Part shown: piece after piece, positions 1 through 7,643 of the stretch | How positions within the stretch are numbered: the first letter of the stretch is position 1 | Layout of the letters: each line of letters starts with the position of its first letter | DNA from: CAVVVS01 sp963751355 | GTDB lineage: Bacteria; Bacteroidota; Ignavibacteria; Ignavibacteriales; Ignavibacteriaceae | Length of the DNA stretch: 41,323 bases | Assembly (NCBI GenBank): GCA_963751355.1 | Contig: CAVVVS010000047.1 | Span: forward strand, 1 to 41,323 | Reading direction: 5' to 3' | Program-made: the position numbers and the translations under genes | Notes under the pieces: model-generated | Told to the model about the DNA's origin: nothing | Seen by the model: only the letters and a program-made list of their open reading frames with translations | Database searches by the model: none

Positions 1-1421
1 TACTTCCTAAATTTTTCAGCATCAATGTTGTGCTTGCTAAGCAGGTTTTGAATTTGACGCCGGTCGTAGCCACTCATCTCAGATGCTCTTGTGATGTTTC
101 CTTGAGTTGAGTTTAGTAGTTTTATAAGAAACTTGTTTTCGAGTTCATCAAGTATACTGTCGGTCCTTTTCTTTTTTTCTTCTTGAAGTTCGTCCTTGGT
201 ATTTGGTATATATTCCTCCTCTGCTTCAGGTTCTTCTTTATAAGCGGCTAAAACTTCTTCGGGTAAATTTTCCGGAGTAATTCGTCCATCATAAGAAAAG
301 ATAATCGATTGCTGTATTACATTTTCCAACTCACGTATGTTGCCGTTCCAATCGAAATTCTGTAAAATCTTCCGCGATTTTTCTGCAACTACCAAGCTAT
401 CGTTATTATTCAAGTTTGCATATTTTTTTAAGAAATGATCAATAAGCAGCGGAATGTCTTCCTTTCTTTCTCTTAATGGCGGAATACGCATGTATACCAC
501 ACGCAGTCTGTAAAATAAATCCTGCCTGAAATTTCCTTTATCAACTTCGCTTCTTAAATTTTTATTTGTTGCAGCAACAATTCTTGCATTAGTAGTAATA
601 AATTGTGTACCGCCGACGCGTGTAAATTTTTGATTTTCCAAAACATGAAGAAGCTTTACTTGCAAATCAAGAGGCAGTTCACCAATTTCATCTAAAAATA
701 AAGTTCCGCCATTTGCTAACTCAAATTTTCCCTTTTTTGTATTGACCGCACCGGTAAAGGCGCCGCGTTCATGCCCGAAAAGTTCACTCTCAAGCAAGTC
801 ATGTGGAATAGCACCGCAATTAATTTCTATAAAAGATTTATCCGCTCTGTTGCTTAAATAATGCACCGCATTTGCAAACAGCATTTTGCCTGTCCCGGAT
901 TCGCCTTCTATTAAAATTGTTGCAGGCGTTTGAGCTACCTGCCCGATTAATCCCATTAAAGATTTCATTTGAGGATTAACTGTAATTATTTCATTAAAGC
1001 CTTCATATTTTTTAATTTTTTCTTTAAGGATTAAATTCTCTTCCAATAATTTTCCGAACTGCAAAGACTTTGCAATGACGGCTTCAAGTTCATCAATTTT
1101 TATTGGTTTAGTAATGTAATCGTGAGCGCCGAGCTTCATTGCTTCAACCGCATTTTCAATACTGCCGAAGGCTGTAATAATAATTACAGGTATAGTCTTA
1201 TAATTTTCCTGAACCCACTTAAGTAATTCCAATCCATTCATTTCGGGCATGTTAAAATCGGTTAGGACTAAATGTACACGGTTTTTATCTATTAATTCGG
1301 AGGCTTGTTTACCGTTTTGAGCAAGAAGAACGTTATATTTTTCTTTTAAGTTTAAGCTTATAACTCGCCTTTCTCTATCTTCATCATCTGCAATAACAAT
1401 TGTAGGTTTTATATTATCCAT
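1..1421 (-). CDS. NtrC-family sigma-54-dependent response regulator (3' edge at window border)
   Basis: Phosphorylation-activated enhancer-binding protein that remodels sigma-54 RNA polymerase. I translated about 473 residues from the ATG at 1421. A receiver domain comes first (acidic DDED near residue 13, phospho-acceptor Asp in DFNMPEMNG, conserved Lys in KPI). Next is an AAA+ domain with Walker A GESGTGK and the sigma-54 contact loop GAFTGA. Last is a Fis-type helix-turn-helix ending about RRQIQNLLSKHNIDAEKFRK. The two remaining bases read TA, so the stop (TAA or TAG) probably lies one base beyond the window. The gene starts 9 bases after the kinase stop and is co-transcribed with it. Family assignment is certain; target genes cannot be read from the sequence. 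Confidence 0.95.
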   Translation of the reverse strand, partial: MDNIKPTIVIADDEDRERRVISLNLKEKYNVLLAQNGKQASELIDKNRVHLVLTDFNMPEMNGLELLKWVQENYKTIPVIIITAFGSIENAVEAMKLGAHDYITKPIKIDELEAVIAKSLQFGKLLEENLILKEKIKKYEGFNEIITVNPQMKSLMGLIGQVAQTPATILIEGESGTGKMLFANAVHYLSNRADKSFIEINCGAIPHDLLESELFGHERGAFTGAVNTKKGKFELANGGTLFLDEIGELPLDLQVKLLHVLENQKFTRVGGTQFITTNARIVAATNKNLRSEVDKGNFRQDLFYRLRVVYMRIPPLRERKEDIPLLIDHFLKKYANLNNNDSLVVAEKSRKILQNFDWNGNIRELENVIQQSIIFSYDGRITPENLPEEVLAAYKEEPEAEEEYIPNTKDELQEEKKKRTDSILDELENKFLIKLLNSTQGNITRASEMSGYDRRQIQNLLSKHNIDAEKFRK

Positions 1422-1430
1422 GTTACACCC

Positions 1431-3542
1431 TTAAGTTTTAGGAAAAGAAATACTAAATTCTGTTTTATTATTAAAAGAATTAACAGAAATAGTCCCTCCT
1501 AAGTTTGTAATAATATTATGAGCAATAGAGAGACCAAGACCTGTACCTTCTTCTTTTGTAGTAAAGAAAGGATTAAAGATAGTGTTCAGTTTTTCTTCCG
1601 GGATTCCTGTTCCGTTATCTTGAATTTTAATTAAGATTTTATCGCTTATATATTCAGTAGAAAAACTTAACAAGCCGTCAGGGCAGTTAAAAATTTCATC
1701 TTTTTTACAGCGTTCCTTAATTGCATCGATACTATTCAATCCAAGGTTTAGCAATACCTGGTATAGAAGACCCGGGTCGGTTCTAAGAAAAATTCTTTTT
1801 TGACAGTCGCACTTAATTTTAATATGATTATTATTTTTAGTTTCAACAGCAGTTATAGTTTTGGAAAATAAAGTTCCGACTTCCACCGTTTCAATTTTAA
1901 TATCAATTGTTTTTGAGAGTTTTAGAAAGTCCTTTAATAAGTTATCAAGCCGATCCACTTCTTTAACTATGTAATCCATTAACTCAAAATTTTCTTCCCG
2001 GTTTAGGCTGCCTTTTCTTAGAGTTTGAGCAGAGACCGATATAGTATTTAACGGATTTTTAATTTCATGTGCTACACCGGCAGTCATTTGACCGATTGCA
2101 GCAAGTTTTTCCAACTTGAACTGCTCGTCTTTTTTTGCTTCCAGTTCCGCAAATATTTTATTCCGATGATAAGCAATAACTACTTCGTTGGCCAGTATAG
2201 TAAGTCTTTCCAACTCATCTTCGGAAAACTTGTTATCATATCTTTTTTTGGAAAGAAATATAAAGCCTAATATTTCACTTTGGAAAACTAACGGCAGTAT
2301 TAGTTCTACTTTTTTCTTCTTTAATATGTTCAATAACGGCGAATTTGCATCCTTTACTTCAAGTTCGTAAAGCTCAATAGATCTTTTCTCTGAAATGAAG
2401 AAATTGATATAAGCTTCAATATTAGTCAACGGGATTATTTCATCCCGGTTACTGTTGTTAAAATAGTTACCCGACTCATTTTTTCGGAAGCAAACAACCT
2501 CTTCAACAAGGTAATTTTTATTAATGAATTTTTTTACTCGAACAAGTAACTCACTCAGTCCTAAATAGGTTTGCAGTTCATAATTAAAAATTGAATAATT
2601 GTGGCGGTACCGGGTTATATCTTTTCGAAATATTTTGTCTAATAATTTTTGAAGTCTTGTTTCTAAAGGTTTAATTAAAGCAACCAATATTAAAATGATA
2701 AAAGCGTAAGTATAAAACGAATTTAGTCCTAAATATAATTTTAGTGCATCATTTAATTTGTCAACAATAATGAAATAAACCGATAGAATAATAGTATATA
2801 TAATTGAATATATAATGCCGCTTCTCAAAATATGTTGTGAATTAAAAGTTTTGTAGTGAACCAATATAAAAAGGAAAAGAATATTTATAGATAGAACGAA
2901 TATTGTGTTTAGGAAATAAGTGGAAAATTCTGTAGTAAGGTATAAACGGAAAATATTTATCAAAAGGAAATAAACTATGATAACAATGAAACCGGTTAAT
3001 AAAAATAAGGTTTGATTTTTTTGTTTAACAGATCTCAGTTTAGGTAATTTATTGATTAAAACAGCAGTTCCCCAGATTATATAAGCTGCGGTAATAATAA
3101 GTTGAATTATAAATAAAGGTTCTGAGGTCGATCTCAATTTATAAAAATATCCTGCCCGCTCATTCGTCAGACGAATAATATCGATTTTGAAATGTGGAAA
3201 CGAATAAGCTAACGGTATTATAGGAATAATAAATAAAGCGATATAGAAATAAATTTTACTTGCAATTTTGGAAGTTTGAACCGGAAAATTGAATGCTATC
3301 GCTACAAAAAAAGCCGGCAGCAAAAAGATTATTCTATATAATATTTGTGCCCCGAATAATGCATCGGAAAAATTTGAAGTTGTAAGGATTAAAATTTCTG
3401 CGAGATTCCATAAGACAAAAGCCATTACAAATGCCGCAAACCAGCGGTTTACTTTTGACTTCGGATTATCCAGAAGAATAATAAAAGCTATACTAAAGTT
3501 TACAGTAAATGCTAATATTGAAGGTAAAGAATAAACATTCAT
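1431..3542 (-). CDS. Membrane-bound sensor histidine kinase
   Basis: Partner kinase of the downstream sigma-54 regulator; it should autophosphorylate and pass phosphate to that receiver. Residues 1-300 form about eight hydrophobic membrane segments. About 318-460 looks like a GAF-type sensor, followed by a short coiled coil. The dimerisation domain has its H-box at AHEIKNPL (His about 492). The ATPase domain has the N-box LNLGLNSID, G1 box DNGTGIP and G2 box GTGLGLSIAHN. All catalytic motifs are present, so it should be active. The multi-TM sensor suggests a membrane-associated or hydrophobic signal, but the ligand is unknown. It is first in a two-gene operon, starting at the ATG at 3542. Confidence 0.93.
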   Translation of the reverse strand: MNVYSLPSILAFTVNFSIAFIILLDNPKSKVNRWFAAFVMAFVLWNLAEILILTTSNFSDALFGAQILYRIIFLLPAFFVAIAFNFPVQTSKIASKIYFYIALFIIPIIPLAYSFPHFKIDIIRLTNERAGYFYKLRSTSEPLFIIQLIITAAYIIWGTAVLINKLPKLRSVKQKNQTLFLLTGFIVIIVYFLLINIFRLYLTTEFSTYFLNTIFVLSINILFLFILVHYKTFNSQHILRSGIIYSIIYTIILSVYFIIVDKLNDALKLYLGLNSFYTYAFIILILVALIKPLETRLQKLLDKIFRKDITRYRHNYSIFNYELQTYLGLSELLVRVKKFINKNYLVEEVVCFRKNESGNYFNNSNRDEIIPLTNIEAYINFFISEKRSIELYELEVKDANSPLLNILKKKKVELILPLVFQSEILGFIFLSKKRYDNKFSEDELERLTILANEVVIAYHRNKIFAELEAKKDEQFKLEKLAAIGQMTAGVAHEIKNPLNTISVSAQTLRKGSLNREENFELMDYIVKEVDRLDNLLKDFLKLSKTIDIKIETVEVGTLFSKTITAVETKNNNHIKIKCDCQKRIFLRTDPGLLYQVLLNLGLNSIDAIKERCKKDEIFNCPDGLLSFSTEYISDKILIKIQDNGTGIPEEKLNTIFNPFFTTKEEGTGLGLSIAHNIITNLGGTISVNSFNNKTEFSISFPKT

Positions 3543-3884
3543 AAAATAGTTTATTTATAATTTAATAAATGAGTTTTTTCGGGATAAATAGCAACGGGTA
3601 CCTATTAGTTTTTTTAATGCACATGTTTTATGTTCAAGCATGTTGATTATGTTAAATAGATAAGTAAGCATTTACTTACTAAGGTATATTATTATTGTAG
3701 TATTGTCAAGGGTGTGTTACCTTTTAACAAAAAAATGTTACTATGAAATGTTAGTTTAGTGATAAGAGATACATCCTCACTTGGGCACGCGTATAATTAG
3801 TGTAATAATTAATTCCATTTTTAATTGCAGCAACAATGATAAATGAAGTTACAACTTTGCTTATATTTGGTTTGGCCGAATTTT
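3543..3884. other. Divergent intergenic region, no intact gene
   Basis: About 340 bases between the divergently transcribed kinase and the thiol operon. It should hold the promoters of both. I see an inverted repeat at 3663-3680 and, just before the thioredoxin remnant, a 16-codon open stretch starting ATGATAAATGAAG that runs into a stop. I cannot place -10/-35 boxes with confidence, because promoter consensus in this lineage differs from that of E. coli. Confidence 0.5.
3663..3680. promoter_or_regulatory. Inverted repeat resembling a TetR-family operator
   Basis: AGTAAG-CATTTA-CTTACT: perfect 6-base arms with a 6-base spacer. The opposite strand reads AGTAAGTAAATGCTTACT, the style of operator used by many TetR/AcrR repressors of efflux genes. 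No TetR gene lies in the window, so the cognate regulator, if any, is elsewhere or lost. The site sits between the histidine kinase and the thiol/permease operon and could act on either. Confidence 0.4.
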
Positions 3885-4023
3885 GATATACAATCAAAGT
3901 ACGAAGTTGGATTTATTCCGGTAGTTTTTTTTACTTGATTCACATGATCAGGAAGTAAAAAGATTTGTAAGAGTGGAAAAAGTAGGCGGAAAAGTTAACT
4001 TCATATTAAATTCAGGAGAGTAA
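3885..4023 (+). pseudogene. Broken C-terminal half of a thioredoxin-fold protein
   Basis: Reading from 3885 gives DIQSKYEVGFIPVVFF, then a stop just after a run of eight T (3925-3932). The frame shifted by one base continues LDSHDQEVKRFVRVEK and ends at TAA 4021-4023. Joined, the two halves match the second half of a thioredoxin fold: a beta strand, the cis-proline loop (GFIP), then the FFLDSxxxEVKRF strand. The CxxC half is not visible upstream. The stop lies 2 bases before the next start, so this was once the first gene of the operon. Poly-T slippage or a sequencing indel could explain the frameshift, but the missing N-terminal half argues for real decay. Confidence 0.6.
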
Positions 4024-4025
4024 AA

Positions 4026-4265
4026 ATGATTTCAGTAAAAGTACTAGGTGTAGGTTGTTCGAAATGCAGAACACTTGAGGCAAAGGTTAGAGATTTAATT
4101 AGTAAAAACAATCTTGAAGCCGAAGTAACAAAAGTTGAAGACATTCAAGAGATGATGGGATACGGAATAATGATGACACCGGGCTTAGTTATAAATGAAA
4201 AACTAAAAAGCAGCGGCATTGTTCCTAAAGAAGATCAATTATTAAAATGGTTAAAGGAGAATTAA
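4026..4265 (+). CDS. Small thioredoxin-like redox protein (ArsE-like, redox-active disulfide family)
   Basis: 79-residue protein with the redox pair CSKC at residues 10-13, a cis-proline-like loop (MMTPGLVI) and a compact thioredoxin fold, typical of the 'redox-active disulfide protein 2' family. It has no signal peptide, so it should be cytoplasmic. There is a good ribosome site (AGGAG) before ATG 4026. It is followed after 1 base by a thioredoxin lipoprotein and then an ArsG-type permease. In organoarsenical loci, small proteins of this type are called ArsE, and the context supports the comparison. A general role in thiol transfer to the CcdA-like permease is the alternative. Confidence 0.75.
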   Translation: MISVKVLGVGCSKCRTLEAKVRDLISKNNLEAEVTKVEDIQEMMGYGIMMTPGLVINEKLKSSGIVPKEDQLLKWLKEN

Positions 4266-4266
4266 A

Positions 4267-4668
4267 ATGAAAAAAGCATTTTCAATAATTATTATTTTCT
4301 TATTTGTAATTACAAGTTGCATTGCCCAAACAAAAAAAGAGAAAGCAGTAAATAAAACAATCAAAAAAGCAACGGTTACATTTATAGAACTTGGTTCTGT
4401 AAAATGCATCCCCTGCAAAATGATGCAGCCGGTTATGAAAAATATTGAGAAGAAATACGGTGGACAGATAAAAGTAATTTTCTATGATGTATGGACGCAA
4501 GAGCAAAAACCGTATGCTGAAAAATACGGCATTAAGCTAATTCCTACACAAGTCTTCCTCGATAAAAACGGAGAAGAATTTCATCGTCACGAAGGGTATT
4601 ATCCTGAAGCAGAGATAGACAAGATTTTGCAAAGCAAAGGAGTAAAATTAGAAAAATCAAAAAGTTGA
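4267..4668 (+). CDS. Exported thioredoxin-fold lipoprotein
   Basis: 133 residues. The N-terminus is a hydrophobic signal ending in a lipobox-like ITSC, so it is probably anchored as a periplasm-facing lipoprotein. The mature part holds a thioredoxin fold with CIPC (about residues 52-55), the FYDVWT strand and the cis-proline loop LIPTQVFLD. It likely exchanges thiols with the downstream CcdA/ArsG-like membrane protein. The CxxC is intact, unlike in the degraded thioredoxin remnant upstream. It sits where ArsF lies in some ars loci but looks more like an ordinary periplasmic thioredoxin. Confidence 0.8.
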   Translation: MKKAFSIIIIFLFVITSCIAQTKKEKAVNKTIKKATVTFIELGSVKCIPCKMMQPVMKNIEKKYGGQIKVIFYDVWTQEQKPYAEKYGIKLIPTQVFLDKNGEEFHRHEGYYPEAEIDKILQSKGVKLEKSKS

Positions 4669-4669
4669 G

Positions 4670-5368
4670 ATGATGGAAAGTATTTTTACTGCACTTTATG
4701 AAGCAATGACCGGAACAATATGGCTTGCTATTCTAGCTTCTTTTGGCTGGGGAGTTTTATCGATTCTGCTTTCACCTTGCCATTTATCAAGCATTCCGCT
4801 TGTCGTTGGATTTATAAGTTCGCAAGGAAAAGTTTCTATAGGAAGAACGTTTTATATCTCGTTATTATTTTCGGTAGGGATACTAATTACGATTGCTTTG
4901 ATAGGAATAGTTACTGCATCGCTTGGACGTTTAATGGGAGATGTAGGAAGTGTTGGAAATTATCTTGTAGCCGGGATATTTTTTCTTGTCGGACTTTACC
5001 TTCTTGATATTATTAAAATTGATTGGAATACTGTCGGAGTTAAACAAACAAAAGCCAAAGGACTGCTTGCTGCTTTAATACTCGGTTTATTATTCGGTAT
5101 TGCCTTAGGACCTTGCACATTTGCATATATGGCCCCGGTACTTGGAGTTGTATTCCAAACAGCGCAAACAGACTATTTACTTGCTGTAATTTTCCTTTTA
5201 GCATTTGGGATAGGGCATTGTTCTGTCATCGTTGGCGCCGGAACACTAACGGGCAAAGTTCAGAAATATTTAAATTGGAGTGAAGAATCAAAAACAATTT
5301 TGTGGATAAAAAGGACATGTGGATGTTTGGTTATAATCGGTGGAGTTTACCTTATCTACCAAAGCTAA
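4670..5368 (+). CDS. arsG: ArsG-family permease / CcdA-DsbD-like transmembrane protein
   Basis: 232-residue membrane protein with six or so hydrophobic segments in the two pseudo-symmetric halves of the LysE/DsbD-beta fold. Each half carries a Pro-Cys signature: SPCHLSSIPLVVGFI near residues 35-50 and GPCTFAYMAP near residues 145-155. The SPCHL...IPL form and the short length fit the ArsG group (efflux of aromatic aminoarsenicals) better than cytochrome-biogenesis CcdA. The start could be ATG 4670 or the adjacent ATG; the preceding stop overlaps this junction. With two thioredoxin-like partners upstream it could instead carry electrons across the membrane; the function is inferred from family and neighbours. 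Confidence 0.75.
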   Translation: MMESIFTALYEAMTGTIWLAILASFGWGVLSILLSPCHLSSIPLVVGFISSQGKVSIGRTFYISLLFSVGILITIALIGIVTASLGRLMGDVGSVGNYLVAGIFFLVGLYLLDIIKIDWNTVGVKQTKAKGLLAALILGLLFGIALGPCTFAYMAPVLGVVFQTAQTDYLLAVIFLLAFGIGHCSVIVGAGTLTGKVQKYLNWSEESKTILWIKRTCGCLVIIGGVYLIYQS

Positions 5369-5453
5369 ACTAATACTAAAAATTTGTGTAATAGAAAATT
5401 GACCTTTATATTTCGGTAAAAGAGTCCTAGTAAACAACTAACTAGGAGTTACT

Positions 5454-5605
5454 ATGAATTCTTTTACGTTTGGATGCGATCCGGAATTTATCTGCCGCAG
5501 AAACGGACAATTTGTCCCCGCTCATCATTACTTCAAATCCTACTCAAGCATGAGTCTTTGATGGTTATGAAAGTACGGCAGAGATACGCCCGGGATATTC
5601 AGAAC
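5454..5605 (+). pseudogene. Amidoligase-like gene remnant, copy 1
   Basis: A clear ribosome site (ACTAGGAG) precedes ATG 5454. The first 35 codons include FGCDPEFICRRNGQFVPAHH. A one-base insertion then creates TGA at 5559-5561, after which another frame continues the similarity (CESTAEIRPGYS). The FGxDPEF opening and the later GLDGC...E.RPGYS block resemble phage-type COOH-NH2 amidoligases (phiEco32-like type 2). The remnant stops exactly where the 460-base repeat begins (TCAGAACTTC at 5599). A second copy with different damage lies at 18913. Product identity is moderate; that it is broken is certain. Confidence 0.55.
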
Positions 5606-6060
5606 TTCATAATTAAAAAATGCTTTTACCACAGATACGAAAAAATCTACAGTTGTAGGTTTGAGACGAATGATAATCGGTCCGCTTTTTCTTGTTATCT
5701 CCTTTTCTTTTGTTAATTCTTTGAATAAAAGAGTTGCATAATCGGGAGTAAATTTATCCACAGCTTGTACTTGTGGTGCTTGCCCAAACTTTTTTATTCA
5801 GATAATACAAATTTATATTTCTGATAAGATCTAGGGTGTAATCCGATTTTTGTCATTTCAAAATCATTTAATGATTTCTCAAATGAATATTTAGCTTTCC
5901 AACAAATATGATTTAAAGATAATCTTAATTACAATTTAACAATGGATGAATCACAGGAAGAATTCTAAATTATAAAATGGAAATTTACCTTAATCATATC
6001 TTTAATTTTTACTTCATGAATTTTTCCGGGAAATCAATTTCACTTCGGACTTTTCGTCAA
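5599..6060. repeat. Long direct repeat, copy A (partner at 7481-7945)
   Basis: About 462 bases that align almost base for base with 7481-7945, starting at TCAGAACTTCATAATT and ending at TTTTCGTCAA. Differences are scattered substitutions and a few small indels. The two copies are in the same orientation and enclose the Fic/HTH pair. There is no intact gene in this stretch beyond a decayed integrase fragment on the minus strand, so it also accounts for the gene-poor gap 5606-6079. Confidence 0.9.
5600..5926 (-). pseudogene. Tyrosine-recombinase N-terminal (SAM-like) fragment, copy A
   Basis: On the minus strand the pieces SFEKSLNDFEMTKIGLHPRS, YQKYKFVLSE and then, after a one-base frameshift in an A-run, FTPDYATLLFKELTKEK and VVKAFFNYEVL read as one protein. 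The SYxxYKxVLxELKKF helix, an intermediate helix and the final VxAFFNYEVL helix are the layout of the core-binding domain of phage-type integrases. No catalytic domain is present. The end coincides with the end of the direct repeat. An ORF of 73 residues (5540-5761) covers the last part but runs into the amidoligase remnant and is not a real gene. Confidence 0.5.
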
Positions 6061-6079
6061 CCTTTTCAATAATCATATT

Positions 6080-6676
6080 TTATAATCTCGCAAGTTCAAT
6101 TAGAGGTTTATAATTGTTATTATCCGCTTCCCTTAGGGCTTGCAGATATTTTGTTCTTGCTTCACCCGGTTTAACCAGGTTTGTACTTCCCCAGGTAAAA
6201 TAGGGCTTGCCAAAACCTTTATTAATTAGAACATCTGCCATTAAGCGTGAATGCCTTCCGTTACCGTTTGCAAACGGATGAATTGAGACCATACGGTGAC
6301 TTAATCTCACGGCAATTTCATCTTCTACATACACTTTGTTATCAATCCAGTACTTGCAATCTTCCAATAGATTTTTTAATTCTACTCCTATCATAGTCCA
6401 GTCTACGCCGATATTCTTATCAGACTTTCTAAATTCACCGGCCCATGTCCAAATATCGGAAAACATCTTTCTATGCAAATCTGTTACAAATACTTCAGTT
6501 AGAATTTTGTCTAAACTTATCTTTCTTCCTAACAACCACTCATTAGCTTTCTCAACACCAAGCTGTTCAAATTCATCCAGGTCACCACGCGTTGTAATTG
6601 TTGGAATACGCAGATCGTCTTTTTCATCTTCATCAAGCGGAGTCTGTCCGTCAGTATAATCGAGATCTAATCCCAT
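6080..6676 (-). CDS. Fic-domain 'mobile mystery protein B'
   Basis: 198-residue Fic protein; such enzymes usually transfer AMP to target proteins. The catalytic loop is intact: HPFANGNGRHSR (His about residue 134). The N-terminal GQTPLDEDEKDDL and the LHRKMFSDIWTWAGEFRKSD block match the family that always travels with an HTH partner ('mobile mystery protein A'), which lies immediately upstream and overlaps by 10 bases. I see no S/TxxxE(G/N) inhibitory helix with certainty, so control may come from the partner. The pair sits between two direct repeats carrying integrase debris, in line with its name. Likely toxin or effector of a two-gene addiction-like module. Confidence 0.88.
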   Translation of the reverse strand: MGLDLDYTDGQTPLDEDEKDDLRIPTITTRGDLDEFEQLGVEKANEWLLGRKISLDKILTEVFVTDLHRKMFSDIWTWAGEFRKSDKNIGVDWTMIGVELKNLLEDCKYWIDNKVYVEDEIAVRLSHRMVSIHPFANGNGRHSRLMADVLINKGFGKPYFTWGSTNLVKPGEARTKYLQALREADNNNYKPLIELARL

Positions 6677-7131
6677 AAATATTTCGGCAATTCTATTTTA
6701 ATTTTTTCGGTTCTGTCTTTTACAGCTTTTTTAATTCTTTCTTCCGTGTTTTCCTGGTCTTCCAATTTCATTGTGTGTGAAGTGCGCATAACAATCTCTT
6801 CAGCAATTTTGTATGCACGTTTTTCAATCAATTTTTCAAGTGAACCATCTTTCGGGACGAAACCGTATACTAATCTCAGATTCAATGCTTCGCCGACTTC
6901 TGCAAGTTTATTAAGAGTAATATTTTTATTCGCTTCGCGTTCTTCTAATTCTTTTACAGTCGGAGAAGATTTATTAAGCATTTTTGCAAATTGAACGAGC
7001 GAAATGTTTAACGCAGTGCGGATAGATTTAATCCACCCGGCACCCGGAGTTATATCGCTATCAATTAAAGCAAATTTTGAAAGCTTTTTATCAAGCTGCT
7101 CAATCATTAACGCGTTATTTAAGTTTTTCAT
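6667..7131 (-). CDS. HTH 'mobile mystery protein A', partner of Fic protein
   Basis: 154 residues with an XRE-type helix-turn-helix at about 34-85 (IRTALNISLVQFAKMLNKSS, then TVKELEEREANKNITLNKLA). It is followed by the family-typical LRLVYGFVP strand and a SHTMKLEDQ tail. It is encoded upstream of the Fic gene with a 10-base overlap, the invariant order of this pair. It is probably the antitoxin and autorepressor. Three 16-base inverted repeats of identical design cover its promoter, and one spans its ribosome site and start codon. The start at ATG 7131 is supported by AAGGG nine bases upstream. Confidence 0.88.
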   Translation of the reverse strand: MKNLNNALMIEQLDKKLSKFALIDSDITPGAGWIKSIRTALNISLVQFAKMLNKSSPTVKELEEREANKNITLNKLAEVGEALNLRLVYGFVPKDGSLEKLIEKRAYKIAEEIVMRTSHTMKLEDQENTEERIKKAVKDRTEKIKIELPKYLWD

Positions 7132-7146
7132 TAGGCTATACCCTTA
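7131..7146. promoter_or_regulatory. Operator-like inverted repeat 1 (over start codon and RBS)
   Basis: TTAGGCTATACCCTTA fits TTAGG-N6-CCTAA with one mismatch. It covers the AAGGG ribosome site and touches the ATG of the HTH gene, so binding here would block translation initiation or early elongation. It shares its 5-6-5 design with the repeats at 7197 and 7230. Confidence 0.6.
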
Positions 7147-7196
7147 TTTATCACTCATTAAAATAAGGATATATCCGAATAATTGCAATTTTAATA

Positions 7197-7212
7197 TTAG
7201 GTAATACCCTAA
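7197..7212. promoter_or_regulatory. Operator-like inverted repeat 2
   Basis: TTAGGTAATACCCTAA: perfect TTAGG/CCTAA arms, six-base centre, 66 bases upstream of repeat 1, in the expected promoter zone of the HTH-Fic operon. A separate 10-base palindrome GGATATATCC lies between at 7167-7176. Confidence 0.65.
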
Positions 7213-7229
7213 TAAATTTATATAAATAA

Positions 7230-7245
7230 TTAGGCTAAAGCCTAA
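7230..7245. promoter_or_regulatory. Operator-like inverted repeat 3
   Basis: TTAGGCTAAAGCCTAA: perfect six-base arms TTAGGC/GCCTAA. It is 33 bases (about three helical turns) from repeat 2, so two dimers could bind the same face. It overlaps the stop codon of the chimeric remnant at 7242. Confidence 0.65.
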
Positions 7246-7643
7246 ATTTCCGTTACAATATCTTCAAACTTTGCATAATTAACCTTAACACCGTCATCTA
7301 AATCTATTTCTATCTGCTTATCTGCGTAATCTTTCATTACCTTATCATATTCGCGGCACTCAATTTCGCTGCTTCTTAGGTCGTCTAATCTTTTTGCATC
7401 AGTTTTTAATAACATAGAACTGCGCTTTTCTACTTTAAGATTCTTGATATGCAGCATCGGACTTCTTTGTATATGATCTCTCAGAACTTCATAATTGAAA
7501 AATGCTTTTACCACAGATACGAAGAAATTTACAGTTGTAGGTTTGGGACGAATGATTATTGGTCCGCTTTTTCTTGTTATCTTCTTTTCTTTTGTTAATT
7601 CTTTGAATAAAAGAGTTGCATGATCGGGAGTAAATTCATCCAC
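7242..7643 (-). pseudogene. Chimeric ORF: integrase fragment joined to DNA-methyltransferase C-terminus
   Basis: An open frame of 133 codons made of two unrelated pieces. Residues 1-54 (FTPDHATLLFKELTKEK to AFFNYEVL) are the same integrase core-binding segment as in repeat A. The switch happens exactly at the repeat boundary (7481). Residues 55-133 are helical and end IEIDLDDGVKVNYAKFEDIV, the style of the extreme C-terminus of large defence-linked adenine methyltransferases such as BREX PglX or type IIG enzymes. Upstream, the integrase frame is closed by two stops. I regard it as a fusion of fragments, probably not functional; the methyltransferase label rests on the tail motif alone. Confidence 0.55.

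Noticed and set aside
5540..5761. 73-codon minus-strand frame as a real gene
   Set aside because: Only the part inside the repeat is integrase-like; the rest is antisense of the amidoligase remnant, and the same start in copy B belongs to a decayed frame.
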